From: Ruminiclostridium cellobioparum DSM 1351 = ATCC 15832
Lineage (GTDB): Bacteria; Bacillota; Clostridia; Acetivibrionales; DSM-1351
Length of the DNA stretch: 64,000 nt
Direction: 5' to 3'
Assembly (NCBI RefSeq): GCF_000621505.1
Contig: NZ_JHYD01000040.1
Coordinates: 1 to 64,000 of the forward strand
Positions 18,828 through 27,733 of this stretch are shown here, one piece after another (positions within the stretch are counted from its first letter, which is position 1; every line of letters begins with the position of its first letter). A model generated the notes under the pieces. That model was given only the letters and a program-made list of their open reading frames with translations. It was not told where the DNA came from and did no database searches. Both the position numbers and the translations under genes were made by a program.

Positions 18828-19073
18828 ATGGAAACCAGAATTGCATTAATAGGTATTATTGTAGATGATGTTTCATCCACCGACAAGCTCAACAGCATAC
18901 TGCACGATTTCGGCAAATACATAATAGGCAGAATGGGAATTCCATACCGGGAAAAGGCTGTATGTATAATAAGCATTGTTGTAGATGCACCCAATGATGT
19001 AATCAGCTCGCTTTCAGGTAAACTGGGAATGGTTCCCGGTGTCAATATAAAAACCGTATATTCCAAGGTTTAG
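18828..19073 (+). CDS. TM1266-type iron-only hydrogenase system regulator (ACT-like)
   Basis: An 81-residue protein with the beta-alpha-beta ACT/NikR C-terminal-like fold: METRIALIGIIVDDVSS, a central helix, VCIISIVVDAPNDVISSLSGKLGMVPGV at the end. It matches the small family found beside hydE, hydF and hydG in anaerobes and named putative regulator of the iron-only hydrogenase system; its ligand is unknown and there is no DNA-binding domain. The ATG at 18828 is seven bases after GGAGG; an ATG at 18822 is too close. It directly precedes hydG. Confidence 0.85.
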   Translation: METRIALIGIIVDDVSSTDKLNSILHDFGKYIIGRMGIPYREKAVCIISIVVDAPNDVISSLSGKLGMVPGVNIKTVYSKV

Positions 19074-19122
19074 TCTTTATTTTATTATTAATTGTCGCTG
19101 CATGCAGCGGATTGGAGTTTGT

Positions 19123-20535
19123 ATGTATAACAGTAAATCAAATATGGCAACAGAATTTATTGATGATGAAGAAATTCTGGCAACGCTTGAATTTGCAAGC
19201 CGGAACAGGGAAAACAGAGTTTTGCTGGAGGAAATTCTGGAAAAGGCGGGACAGTTTAAAGGACTTAGTTACAGGGATGCCGCCGTGCTTCTTGAATGTG
19301 AGCTGGAGGATATAAAAAACAGGGTGTTTTCGCTGGCAGAACATATAAAGAAAAAATTCTACGGAAACCGTATAGTAATGTTTGCTCCGCTTTATCTTTC
19401 AAATTACTGTATAAATGAGTGCCGCTACTGTCCCTACCACGGTTCCAACAGGCATATTGCACGAAGGCAGTTATCCCAGGAGGATATAGTAAAGGAAGTT
19501 ATAGCTCTCCAGGATATGGGGCATAAGCGCCTGGCTCTGGAAACAGGTGAAGATCCCGAAAACTGTCCTATCGAATATGTTCTTGAGAGCATAAAAACCA
19601 TTTACAGCATCAAGCATAAAAATGGAGCCATCAGAAGGGTCAATGTGAATATTGCCGCCACGACAGCCGAGAACTACAAAAAGCTTAAGGAGGCGGGAAT
19701 AGGCACTTATATCCTGTTCCAGGAAACCTACCACAAGCCGACCTATGAGTACCTTCATCCAAAAGGACCCAAGCACAATTACGCATATCATACCGAGGCC
19801 ATGGACAGAGCCATGGAAGCAGGGATTGATGACGTTGGGCTGGGCGTATTGTTCGGGTTAAATCTTTACAAGTATGATTTTGTCGGCTTGCTGATGCATG
19901 CCAGGCATCTTGAGGATGCAAGGGGCGTTGGTCCTCATACCATAAGTGTTCCGAGAATACGGCCTGCCGATGACGTGGACCTCAATGAATACTCCAACGC
20001 CATTCCTGATGAGATATTTGAAAAAATCGTAGCAATACTCCGTATTGCCGTACCATACACAGGAATTATCATGTCTACCAGGGAATCGGAAAAGACCCGT
20101 GCGGAATGTCTCAAACTGGGTGTTTCCCAAATCAGCGGAGGCTCATCCACCAGTGTGGGAGGCTATGTGGAAAAGGAAGAGGAAAATACCGCCCAATTTG
20201 AAGTCAACGACACCAGGACACTGGATGAAATCGTCAACTGGCTCATAAAGCTGGGGTATCTTCCAAGCTTCTGCACTGCCTGCTACCGTGAGGGGAGGAC
20301 CGGAGACAGGTTTATGAGACTTGTAAAAAGCGGTGCCATAGCAAATGTCTGTCAGCCTAACGCCTTGATGACTCTAAAGGAATACCTTGAGGATTACGCC
20401 TCCGAAGATACCAAAAACCACGGCGAGAGGATGATAATGGACGAGGTTGAAACTTTGAGGAATCCTGATGTGAAAAGGATAGTCAGGGAGCATTTGAGCG
20501 AGCTTAAAGAAGGCAAGAGAGATTTCAGATTTTAA
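19123..20535 (+). CDS. hydG: [FeFe]-hydrogenase maturase HydG
   Basis: Radical SAM tyrosine lyase that makes the CO and CN ligands of the hydrogenase H-cluster. 470 residues, with the radical SAM motif CINECRYC (Cys96, Cys100, Cys103) and the C-terminal auxiliary cluster motif (CTAC, then Cys 23 residues later). The frame is open from 19102, but the ATG at 19123, five bases after GGAG, gives the usual length. It sits between the TM1266-type gene and hydF. ThiH is a relative but lacks the C-terminal Cys motif. Confidence 0.93.
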   Translation: MYNSKSNMATEFIDDEEILATLEFASRNRENRVLLEEILEKAGQFKGLSYRDAAVLLECELEDIKNRVFSLAEHIKKKFYGNRIVMFAPLYLSNYCINECRYCPYHGSNRHIARRQLSQEDIVKEVIALQDMGHKRLALETGEDPENCPIEYVLESIKTIYSIKHKNGAIRRVNVNIAATTAENYKKLKEAGIGTYILFQETYHKPTYEYLHPKGPKHNYAYHTEAMDRAMEAGIDDVGLGVLFGLNLYKYDFVGLLMHARHLEDARGVGPHTISVPRIRPADDVDLNEYSNAIPDEIFEKIVAILRIAVPYTGIIMSTRESEKTRAECLKLGVSQISGGSSTSVGGYVEKEEENTAQFEVNDTRTLDEIVNWLIKLGYLPSFCTACYREGRTGDRFMRLVKSGAIANVCQPNALMTLKEYLEDYASEDTKNHGERMIMDEVETLRNPDVKRIVREHLSELKEGKRDFRF

Positions 20536-20613
20536 GTATTGCAGTGAACAAATTTCATTACAGTTTTGTGGCCGCTATGCGGCTCAAAGCCATAAATGGC
20601 TTAGGAGGTTAAT

Positions 20614-21804
20614 ATGAGTCTTACCAGCACGCCGGGAGCAAACAGGCTCCACATTGCCCTGTTTGGAAGAAGAAACAGCGGTAAATCTTCATTAATAAAT
20701 GCAATAACCGGACAGGATATTGCTTTGGTATCAGAAATAGCCGGAACCACTACCGATCCGGTTTACAAGGCTATGGAGCTGCACCCCGTCGGTCCGGTCA
20801 TGTTTATTGATACGGCCGGATTTGACGACGAGGGAACTCTGGGAGAAATGCGGATCGGGAAAACAAGGAAAGCAGTTGATAAGACCGATGTTGCAATAGT
20901 ATTTTTCTGCGGCACCGAATTTTCCTATGAAAAAGAATGGGTTGCCGAGTTAAGGAAAAGAAAGATTCCCATAATACCGGTTATCAACAAAGCCGATGTC
21001 ATTGTCAACTCAGCCGGAATTGCCGATGCCGCCAGAGAAGCTCTCGGACTTTCCCCGATAATTATAAGCGCAAAGGAAAAGACAGGTCTGGACAGAGTGA
21101 GAGAAGAGCTGGTAAGGGCAGTGCCTGAAGATTTTGAGGCCAAGAGCATTACAGCACACCTTGTCAAGGAAGGAGACCTGGTGCTGCTGGTCATGCCCCA
21201 GGATATCCAGGCCCCGAAAGGTAGGCTCATTTTGCCCCAGGTTCAGACCATCCGTGACCTGTTGGATATAAAATGTCTTGTGATGAGTGTAACTACCGAC
21301 AAACTGGAGCAGGCACTGAAAACTCTGGCTCAGCCTCCAAAGCTGATAATAACCGATTCGCAGGTGTTCGGAAAAGTGTACCCTCTTAAGCCTGCCGAGA
21401 GTTTGCTCACTTCCTTCTCGGTACTCTTTGCGGAGTATAAGGGAGATGTTTCGAGCTATGTTGAAGGAGCAAAGGCCATAGATGGGCTCACAGAAGCTTC
21501 AGCGGTTCTGATTGCCGAAGCCTGTACCCATGCGCCGTTAAGTGAGGATATAGGACGTATCCAGCTGCCCAGGCTGCTGAGGAAAAAAGCCGGAGAGGGA
21601 CTTACTGTGGATATTGTCAGCGGCACCGATTTCCCCAGGGACCTGTCAAAGTATTCCCTTGTCATACAGTGCGGCTGCTGCATGTTCAACAGAAAATACG
21701 TCCTGACGCGCATAGCAATGGCGCAGGAGCAAAATGTGCCGATATGCAATTACGGCATTGCAATAGCAAAGATAAATGACATACTGGATAAGATTGCGCT
21801 GTAA
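20614..21804 (+). CDS. hydF: [FeFe]-hydrogenase maturation GTPase HydF
   Basis: Scaffold GTPase on which the diiron subcluster is assembled before transfer to hydrogenase. 396 residues: P-loop GRRNSGKSS (18-26), NKAD guanine motif near residue 127, and the C-terminal cluster-binding residues Cys304-x-His306 with the CGCC group at 353-356. AGGAGG precedes the ATG. It follows hydG after 78 bases containing a perfect AAGCCATAAATGGCTT palindrome just before the ribosome binding site. hydE, the third maturase, is not in the window. Confidence 0.93.
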   Translation: MSLTSTPGANRLHIALFGRRNSGKSSLINAITGQDIALVSEIAGTTTDPVYKAMELHPVGPVMFIDTAGFDDEGTLGEMRIGKTRKAVDKTDVAIVFFCGTEFSYEKEWVAELRKRKIPIIPVINKADVIVNSAGIADAAREALGLSPIIISAKEKTGLDRVREELVRAVPEDFEAKSITAHLVKEGDLVLLVMPQDIQAPKGRLILPQVQTIRDLLDIKCLVMSVTTDKLEQALKTLAQPPKLIITDSQVFGKVYPLKPAESLLTSFSVLFAEYKGDVSSYVEGAKAIDGLTEASAVLIAEACTHAPLSEDIGRIQLPRLLRKKAGEGLTVDIVSGTDFPRDLSKYSLVIQCGCCMFNRKYVLTRIAMAQEQNVPICNYGIAIAKINDILDKIAL

Positions 21805-21850
21805 GTTGAGTGTATAGTGGTCAGTGATGTATTTATAAGAGAATTTGGTT

Positions 21851-22175
21851 TAGAAAAATAAAGACAGATGTAATACATGAATTAATATTGAATAACAGTG
21901 CGAGAGTACAACTTCAATAAATGGGAAGCTCCATTAAAAGTACACGCTTGAAATTGTAGGTGAAACACAAGTGTTTTAGGTGGCAAATCGGCAGGAAGCC
22001 GATTTGAGCAGCACCCCGAAACAGGATGTTGAGTGTTCTGCGACAGCGAAAACACTTGTGATGAGCCCTACAAATTTCAGGCCTGTACTTTGTGAGCAAT
22101 CCATTTATTGAAGTTGGTACGGAAGCACTGTTACAATATTTTTCACATGTATTTCAAATGTCTTTATTTTTTCTA
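21851..22175. repeat. Long imperfect palindrome, repeat family copy 1
   Basis: The 325-base segment folds on itself almost end to end. The outer arms (21851-21924 and 22101-22175) match over about 75 bases, including AATATTG..ACAGTGC and CAACTTCAATAAATGG; an inner pair (AAAGTACA..AAGTGTTTT) and a perfect central hairpin, CAAATCGGC-AGGAA-GCCGATTTG (21984-22006), follow. The side segment GGATGTTGAGTGTTCTGCGAC lies 3' of the hairpin. Copies at 34606-34858 (reverse orientation) and 47811-47985 (shorter) share the ends and internal motifs. It could be a MITE-like element or a mobile structured RNA. No open reading frame. Confidence 0.75.
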
Positions 22176-22284
22176 CCATTCAGAGCTAAAATTTTAAGTA
22201 ACTGATTAAAATATTAAAATTTTTAAATATGAATTGCGTGATAACATATAAGTGTGGAAAAGAAGCTAATAAATCTCTACACTT

Positions 22285-22302
22285 TCTATTTGATCAAATA
22301 GA
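22285..22302. promoter_or_regulatory. 18-bp perfect palindrome before the system 2 binding-protein gene
   Basis: TCTATTTGATCAAATAGA is its own reverse complement. It is 78 bases before the start of the binding-protein gene, next to an AAGTGT/ACACTT inverted repeat (22250-22285). Position suggests an operator for the cassette; the regulator is unknown. Confidence 0.4.
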
Positions 22303-22379
22303 TTTTGGTTGGACGTATCAGGTGGGAAGACGTTCCGCTCCTGGAAAATCAAAAAGATAATATAGGAGGAAATCAAATT

Positions 22380-23804
22380 ATGTCAAAGAAATTCAGGTTT
22401 GCAGCTTTGGCTTTAAGCTTGGCATTAACAGCATCCGTATTTGCCGGATGCGGCAATTCATCCTCTTCCGGCAGTTCATCCCCGGCAAGCGGGTCAGCCG
22501 GTGCAGAATCCTCTGCAGCAGAGACCTCAAAAGCTCCCGCAGAAAAAGTGGAAGTAACCTATATGGCCTGGTACAACAATGAAACCGAACCGGCTGAAAC
22601 TCAGAAAGTAATAGACAAGTTCAATGCGGAAAACAAGGACAATATAACCGCAAAGCTGATATCTGTCGCCTATAATGATTACATTACCAAGTTAAATACA
22701 ATGGCATCTTCCAATACCCTTCCCGATTCGGCAATGATGTCCGAGTCACAGTGTATAAAATGGGCTGTTAACGGAAAACTGGCAGACGTGAGTGATATGT
22801 ATGGCACAGACGAAAAGCCATTGGATTCACTTGCATTTACATATAAAGGAAAGCCGGTTGCATACAGCTGTGCAAATGAAGTTTTGCTTCTGTACTACAA
22901 CAAGGATCTCCTGGACAAGGCCGGCATACCTTATCCGCCGGCATCAGCCGACAAGGCCTGGACCTGGGACGAATTTGTCTCGGCCGCCAAAAAGCTGACG
23001 AAGGACAAGAATGGCAAAGGTCCCGGCGATGCGGGCTTTGATCCTAAAAACATAACTACATACGGTGCGCAGGTCAACACTCTGGCCTGGATGTGGCCGG
23101 TATTTGCAATCTCAAATGGCGGAGGTGTGTGCACCGAAGACGGCAGTGAGCTGCTGCTGGGGAAACCTGAGACAATAGAAGCTGCTCAGAAAATTGCCGA
23201 TTTGAGCCTGAAGGAGTTTGTCGCACCTACACCGACCACATCGGCAACCTTCCCGACCCTTGACGTCACCCTGCTTTCAGGCAAGGTTGCAATGGCAACA
23301 GGCGGACAATGGGAAATTGGCGTATCCTTAAAGAATTCTCTTAAAGACGGTTTGAAATACGGAGTAGGCGTCCTGCCCAAATTCAAGACACCTGTTACCC
23401 TTAATACGGGGGGACCTAATGTAATATTCAATACCGGAAAGAACATAGATAACGCGAAGAAATTCTTAAAATGGTATACCCAGGAAGATAACAATATCTC
23501 CCTGATCCAGAGCGGTGTCTGGATGCCGGTATCACAGAAGTGGTACAAGGATGAGACCCTTATGAAGAAGTGGGCCGATAACGAAGTCCATCCTCCGTTT
23601 GACCAGTACAAAACAGCAGTTATCGACTATGCAATGAACAATGCAAAGCAGGTCCCCTGGTACTATCTCCCTGGTTATTCGGAAATAGAAGAAGTCCTGA
23701 CTCCCGGTATGGACCCTGTTTGGGCAGGTACCAAGACAGCGGAGGATGCCATCAAAAATGACATTATGCCAAAGGTTGAGAAAATATTCAGTGCAAACAA
23801 ATAG
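22380..23804 (+). CDS. ABC transporter sugar-binding lipoprotein (system 2)
   Basis: A 474-residue solute-binding lipoprotein with signal peptide ending FAGC (Cys24), then a long Ser/Gly/Ala linker. The ATG at 22380 is nine bases after AGGAGGA; the longer frame from 22305 is rejected. It shares the layout and several motifs (PPASADKAWTWDEFV; KNGKG; FDPKNI) with the system 1 protein, so both bind related sugars or one arose by duplication. It is followed after 155 bases by its permeases, with a strong hairpin between. Confidence 0.88.
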   Translation: MSKKFRFAALALSLALTASVFAGCGNSSSSGSSSPASGSAGAESSAAETSKAPAEKVEVTYMAWYNNETEPAETQKVIDKFNAENKDNITAKLISVAYNDYITKLNTMASSNTLPDSAMMSESQCIKWAVNGKLADVSDMYGTDEKPLDSLAFTYKGKPVAYSCANEVLLLYYNKDLLDKAGIPYPPASADKAWTWDEFVSAAKKLTKDKNGKGPGDAGFDPKNITTYGAQVNTLAWMWPVFAISNGGGVCTEDGSELLLGKPETIEAAQKIADLSLKEFVAPTPTTSATFPTLDVTLLSGKVAMATGGQWEIGVSLKNSLKDGLKYGVGVLPKFKTPVTLNTGGPNVIFNTGKNIDNAKKFLKWYTQEDNNISLIQSGVWMPVSQKWYKDETLMKKWADNEVHPPFDQYKTAVIDYAMNNAKQVPWYYLPGYSEIEEVLTPGMDPVWAGTKTAEDAIKNDIMPKVEKIFSANK

Positions 23805-23861
23805 CAGGGGCATATCGCAAAACTGACACAATTTAAATACATGTGAAACTTTTAATATACA

Positions 23862-23922
23862 TGACCATATTGGGCTAATGCCCTTCGTTTAGGAAACCCG
23901 GGGCATTAGCCTGAATTGGTCA
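23862..23922 (+). promoter_or_regulatory. Intercistronic hairpin between binding-protein and permease genes (system 2)
   Basis: GGCTAATGCCC (23873-23883) pairs exactly with GGGCATTAGCC (23901-23911), with outer pairing TGACCA/TGGTCA (23862-23867, 23917-23922). There is no T-run. The position mirrors the hairpin in system 1, suggesting control of the binding-protein to permease ratio. Confidence 0.65.
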
Positions 23923-23959
23923 GGGAACTCATAATTTCAGGAAGGATTGTGAAAAGCTT

Positions 23960-24847
23960 ATGCGGATAACAAAATCACATAAAGACAATATTGTAGCATA
24001 TTTGTGTCTTTCGCCGGCAATACTCGGACTTCTGTTTTTAACAATCATACCGATAATAGGTGTTATAGGGATAAGCTTTACTAATTGGAGCGGGCTCGCA
24101 GAACCGACTTTTGTCCGTTTTGATAATTATGTAAATATATTTACCGAAGATTTCTTCTTTTATAAATCGGCACTGGTCACAGTTTACTTTGCTTTTGGTG
24201 CTGTAATAACAAGTATAATATATGCTTTTTTTATATCCATAATGTTGAATCAGAGAATTCCGGCCAGAGGAATTATACGTTCCATCTACTTCATACCCTA
24301 TATAATTCCCGTAGTTGCTACAAATGTAGTCTGGTCATGGCTCTACGACTGTAATTTCGGGGCCTTTAACTTTGTTATAAACTCATTGGGCTTTGATAAG
24401 TCTTTATTTTTACAGGGTGAAAAAACAGTGGTTCCATCCCTTATTCTCATAGCTGTCTGGTCAACGGGAAATCTCATTGTCATATTCCTTGCCGGAATAC
24501 AAAACGTACCCAGGGCGTACCTTGAGGCGGTTGAGATTGACGGAGGCAACACCTGGCATAAATTCAGGCACGTAACGGTTCCCATGATGACGCCCATTAT
24601 ATTTTTTAATTTCCTTATGAGCATGATAAATAATCTTCAGGTATTTGTACCTGCCCAGGCACTGACAAAAGGAGGGCCCAACGATTCCTCCCTCTTCCTG
24701 GTCTATCTTATATACCGTGAAGGTTTTATGAAGAATAATTTTGGTTATGCCTGTGCCATTTCTTTGGTATTCTTTGTGTTCATTGCGGCACTTACCGGCT
24801 TTATATTCAAAACCTCGGATAAATGGCTATTTTATGAAGGGAAGTGA
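23960..24847 (+). CDS. ABC sugar transporter permease, MalF type (system 2)
   Basis: 295 residues with six predicted membrane segments and the EAA loop EAVEIDGGNTWHKFRHVTVP. It corresponds to the system 1 MalF-type permease by sequence and order. The ribosome binding site is weak (AGGAAGGA about 13 bases upstream), so the start is probable, not certain. The next permease begins six bases after the stop. Confidence 0.9.
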   Translation: MRITKSHKDNIVAYLCLSPAILGLLFLTIIPIIGVIGISFTNWSGLAEPTFVRFDNYVNIFTEDFFFYKSALVTVYFAFGAVITSIIYAFFISIMLNQRIPARGIIRSIYFIPYIIPVVATNVVWSWLYDCNFGAFNFVINSLGFDKSLFLQGEKTVVPSLILIAVWSTGNLIVIFLAGIQNVPRAYLEAVEIDGGNTWHKFRHVTVPMMTPIIFFNFLMSMINNLQVFVPAQALTKGGPNDSSLFLVYLIYREGFMKNNFGYACAISLVFFVFIAALTGFIFKTSDKWLFYEGK

Positions 24848-24853
24848 TGAAAA

Positions 24854-25744
24854 GTGGCTAATATGGAACTAAAAAACGAAGCAGCTGCAAATGCAAATGG
24901 GATCAAATACAAAAAAAACAAGGAAGACAGGATTAATATTTTTATAACCGTTCTGGTTATATTGGGGGCCATGCTGGTGCTCTTCCCCATTTTCTGGATG
25001 ATAAGGACTTCTTTCATGACAAATCTGGAGATAAACACATATCCGCCTGCGCTGTTCCCTAAAAAATGGCTGTTTTCAAATTATCCCGAGGCCATGAAAA
25101 CCTTTAAGTTTTTACTTTATCTGAAAAATACGCTGTCCATTGTAATACCCGCCATAGCGGGGGTAATAGTCACTTCATGCTTTGCGGCCTATGCTTTTGC
25201 ACGGCTGGATTTCAAATTCAAAAGTTTCTGGTTTTCACTTGTAATAGGCAGTATGCTCATGCCGGGAGCCATAACCATTATTCCCATATTTATAATGTGG
25301 AGCAAGCTGGGTTTTACCAACTCCTATGTGCCGCTGATCGTACCCGCCTTTCTGGGCGGAGGCGCCTTCAACATATTTTTGATAAGGCAGTTTATGATGA
25401 CCATACCAAAGGAGCTTGATGAGGCGGCAACCATAGATGGAGCCGGGCATCTTCAGATAATATTCGGGATATTGCTGCCGCTGCTGAAGCCGGTGCTCAT
25501 ATCGGTGGGATTGTTTACCTTTATACTCTACTGGAATGATTTGCTGGGTCCTGTCATATACGTGAACGACCAGGATAAGCAAACCATTTCACAGGGACTG
25601 GCAACCTTTAAAGGCGGCTTCGGAACCAATTGGAAATCGCTTATGGCGGCTTCCTGCCTGGCCTCGGTTCCGGCGGTAATTTTATATCTGTTCGGCCAGA
25701 AGTATTTTATTGAAGGAATAGTACTTACAGGATTAAAGTCTTGA
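24854..25744 (+). CDS. ABC sugar transporter permease, MalG type (system 2)
   Basis: 296 residues; the N-terminus carries about 25 extra hydrophilic, Lys/Asn-rich residues before the first membrane segment (about 33-55). EAA loop DEAATIDGAGHLQIIFGILL; C-terminus FGQKYFIEGIVLTGLKS as in system 1. The GTG at 24854 is ten bases after AAGGGA; an ATG three codons later is an alternative. No ATPase gene follows; a hairpin and then the two-component genes do. Confidence 0.9.
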   Translation: MANMELKNEAAANANGIKYKKNKEDRINIFITVLVILGAMLVLFPIFWMIRTSFMTNLEINTYPPALFPKKWLFSNYPEAMKTFKFLLYLKNTLSIVIPAIAGVIVTSCFAAYAFARLDFKFKSFWFSLVIGSMLMPGAITIIPIFIMWSKLGFTNSYVPLIVPAFLGGGAFNIFLIRQFMMTIPKELDEAATIDGAGHLQIIFGILLPLLKPVLISVGLFTFILYWNDLLGPVIYVNDQDKQTISQGLATFKGGFGTNWKSLMAASCLASVPAVILYLFGQKYFIEGIVLTGLKS

Positions 25745-25757
25745 CAGCAAAATATTT

Positions 25758-25812
25758 CACCTCCCCGCGGGTCAGAAAAGATGGTTTGGGGAGGTGATTT
25801 GGTGTTTTCGGA
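25758..25812 (+). terminator. Probable terminator after the system 2 permeases
   Basis: CACCTCCCC (25758-25766) pairs with GGGGAGGTG (25788-25796) around a 21-base loop, with a moderately T-rich stretch after it. It may be incomplete, allowing some readthrough to the kinase gene. Confidence 0.6.
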
Positions 25813-25896
25813 CAATGTTTGATTTTACAGTAATTAATATTATAAAATAGGTATGTATAATAAAACCAAATTTACTTTTTGGCGGAGACGTGATTT

Positions 25897-27714
25897 ATGC
25901 TGAAATTTTTGCGAGGAGCAGTAGCTGTTGCAGATAAAACAATAATCAAGGCAACTAGAGCACTGAGCTTAAAATTAAGGTTGATCCTTCTGGTATTTAT
26001 AATGTCCATAGCTCCAATCGGCCTGATAGGCGTTACCGCATATAAAAAGGCTGATGCGGATATTGTGAACAAGACAAGCCTGTCCTCTCTGCAGATAGTC
26101 AGGCAGATGAGTCTGACCATAAATGCCAAGCTCTCCAGCTGGAAACAGTACGGGGATATTATAGCAGTATCGGAAGATGCTCAGAGCATACTGAAAAATT
26201 ATGATGGGATGGATGATGCCAATAAGTATTTATCCAGCAAAAAGCTGGTCAGGATTATGAAGGAAGCTCTGAAGGTAACGCTTGATATTCAGGAACCAGT
26301 GCTCATGTCAAATGGCGGAGGCGTAATATCCATGTCGGATTCCAGCTCCTTTATCAATAATATCGCCGGTGCCGATGAAATCAAGAAGAATACAAAAGAC
26401 GCCGACGGAAGGTACGTCTGGTTTACAGATGACGTGGCCAAAAAGGAGTACAAGGGTCTTATAGTACTTTCAAGGGGAATAAAGGATCTGGGTACATTTA
26501 ACGATACCATCGGCTCTCTGTTTCTCCGGGTTGACAGCAATTATTTATACAGCCTTTACAACAATGCAAATCTGGGAACGGGAAGCAAGGTATATTTGCT
26601 GGATTCCAAATATATGGTCGTATTGAGCGGAGATAAAAATGAAGTTGGAAGCCGGTTTACAGATTCCACCAGCAGGAGTATCGATAAAATATATGGGACC
26701 GGGTCCACATCGGGAACTATCAAGAATGTGGAGGGCGGATATCTGGCCGCATTTTCTGTAGTACCCGAATCAGGCTGGACCGTGGTTGCACTGATTCCAA
26801 ATGAATATATGAACAGCCTGTCAAATGATATAAAACATATAGTTATTCAGGTGGTATTAATATGTATTCTCATATCGATACTCATATTCATGGTTGTATA
26901 CCGGAGCATAACCTTTCCCCTGTGGGAACTTATCAGATCCATGAGAGATTTGAAAAAGGGCAGCCTCAAGTCGGGGAAGCTCCTGGACGATTCCAGGGAT
27001 GAGGTGGCCGAGGTCACAGCCAGCTATAATCTCATGATTGATGAGCTTAACCAGCAGATTGAAAACATAAAGGCAAAGGAGCAGCAGAGAACACTTGCAG
27101 AATTCAAGGCTCTCCAGGCTCAAATCAACCCCCACTTCATTGCAAATACACTTAACAATGTGGCCTGGATGGCAAAAATGCAAAAGGCGGATAATATAGA
27201 ATCGGTGGTCACATCAATGATAAAGCTGCTGAATTCCAGTATGGGAAGAGGCCCTGATATTATAACCATTGAAGAGGAAATAGAAAACATTAAAAGCTAT
27301 ATTAACATCCAGGAATACAAGTATATTAAAAAAATCGGTGTCGATATCGACTTCGATGCCGAAATATTAAAATATAAAATTCTTAAGTTCATTCTCCAGC
27401 CCATAGTGGAAAATTCCATGATCCATGGACTCGGTCCCAAACAGGGACAGGGCTTTATAACAATAAAGGGCTATGCCGACGACGGTGATATTTCCATCAT
27501 AGTTGAGGACAACGGTGTAGGGATGACACAGAACGAGATGGACTTGCTGCTTAAAGGGGAGGAGAACGGTTCCAGGGAAAGGTTCAGCAGTATAGGCCTG
27601 AGAAACGTAAATGAAAGGATCAGGCTTGCATATGGTGAAAAATATGGCTTGCATATAAAGAGCCAAAAGGATGTTTTTACTTCTGTGGAAATCAGAATTC
27701 CTATTATAATTTAA
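25897..27714 (+). CDS. YesM-type sensor histidine kinase (system 2)
   Basis: 605 residues: a membrane segment at about 28-50, an extracytoplasmic Cache-like sensor (about 55-310), a second membrane segment (about 312-335), HAMP linker, His_kinase motif AQINPHFIANTLNNVAWMA with His413, and an ATPase domain with LQPIVENSMIHGL. The residues after the His are FIANTLN where the family normally has FLYNTLN. Unlike system 1, the two-component genes lie downstream of the transporter. It is followed after 19 bases by its response regulator. Confidence 0.88.
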   Translation: MLKFLRGAVAVADKTIIKATRALSLKLRLILLVFIMSIAPIGLIGVTAYKKADADIVNKTSLSSLQIVRQMSLTINAKLSSWKQYGDIIAVSEDAQSILKNYDGMDDANKYLSSKKLVRIMKEALKVTLDIQEPVLMSNGGGVISMSDSSSFINNIAGADEIKKNTKDADGRYVWFTDDVAKKEYKGLIVLSRGIKDLGTFNDTIGSLFLRVDSNYLYSLYNNANLGTGSKVYLLDSKYMVVLSGDKNEVGSRFTDSTSRSIDKIYGTGSTSGTIKNVEGGYLAAFSVVPESGWTVVALIPNEYMNSLSNDIKHIVIQVVLICILISILIFMVVYRSITFPLWELIRSMRDLKKGSLKSGKLLDDSRDEVAEVTASYNLMIDELNQQIENIKAKEQQRTLAEFKALQAQINPHFIANTLNNVAWMAKMQKADNIESVVTSMIKLLNSSMGRGPDIITIEEEIENIKSYINIQEYKYIKKIGVDIDFDAEILKYKILKFILQPIVENSMIHGLGPKQGQGFITIKGYADDGDISIIVEDNGVGMTQNEMDLLLKGEENGSRERFSSIGLRNVNERIRLAYGEKYGLHIKSQKDVFTSVEIRIPIII

Positions 27715-27733
27715 TTTCTTTAAAGAGGTCAAT

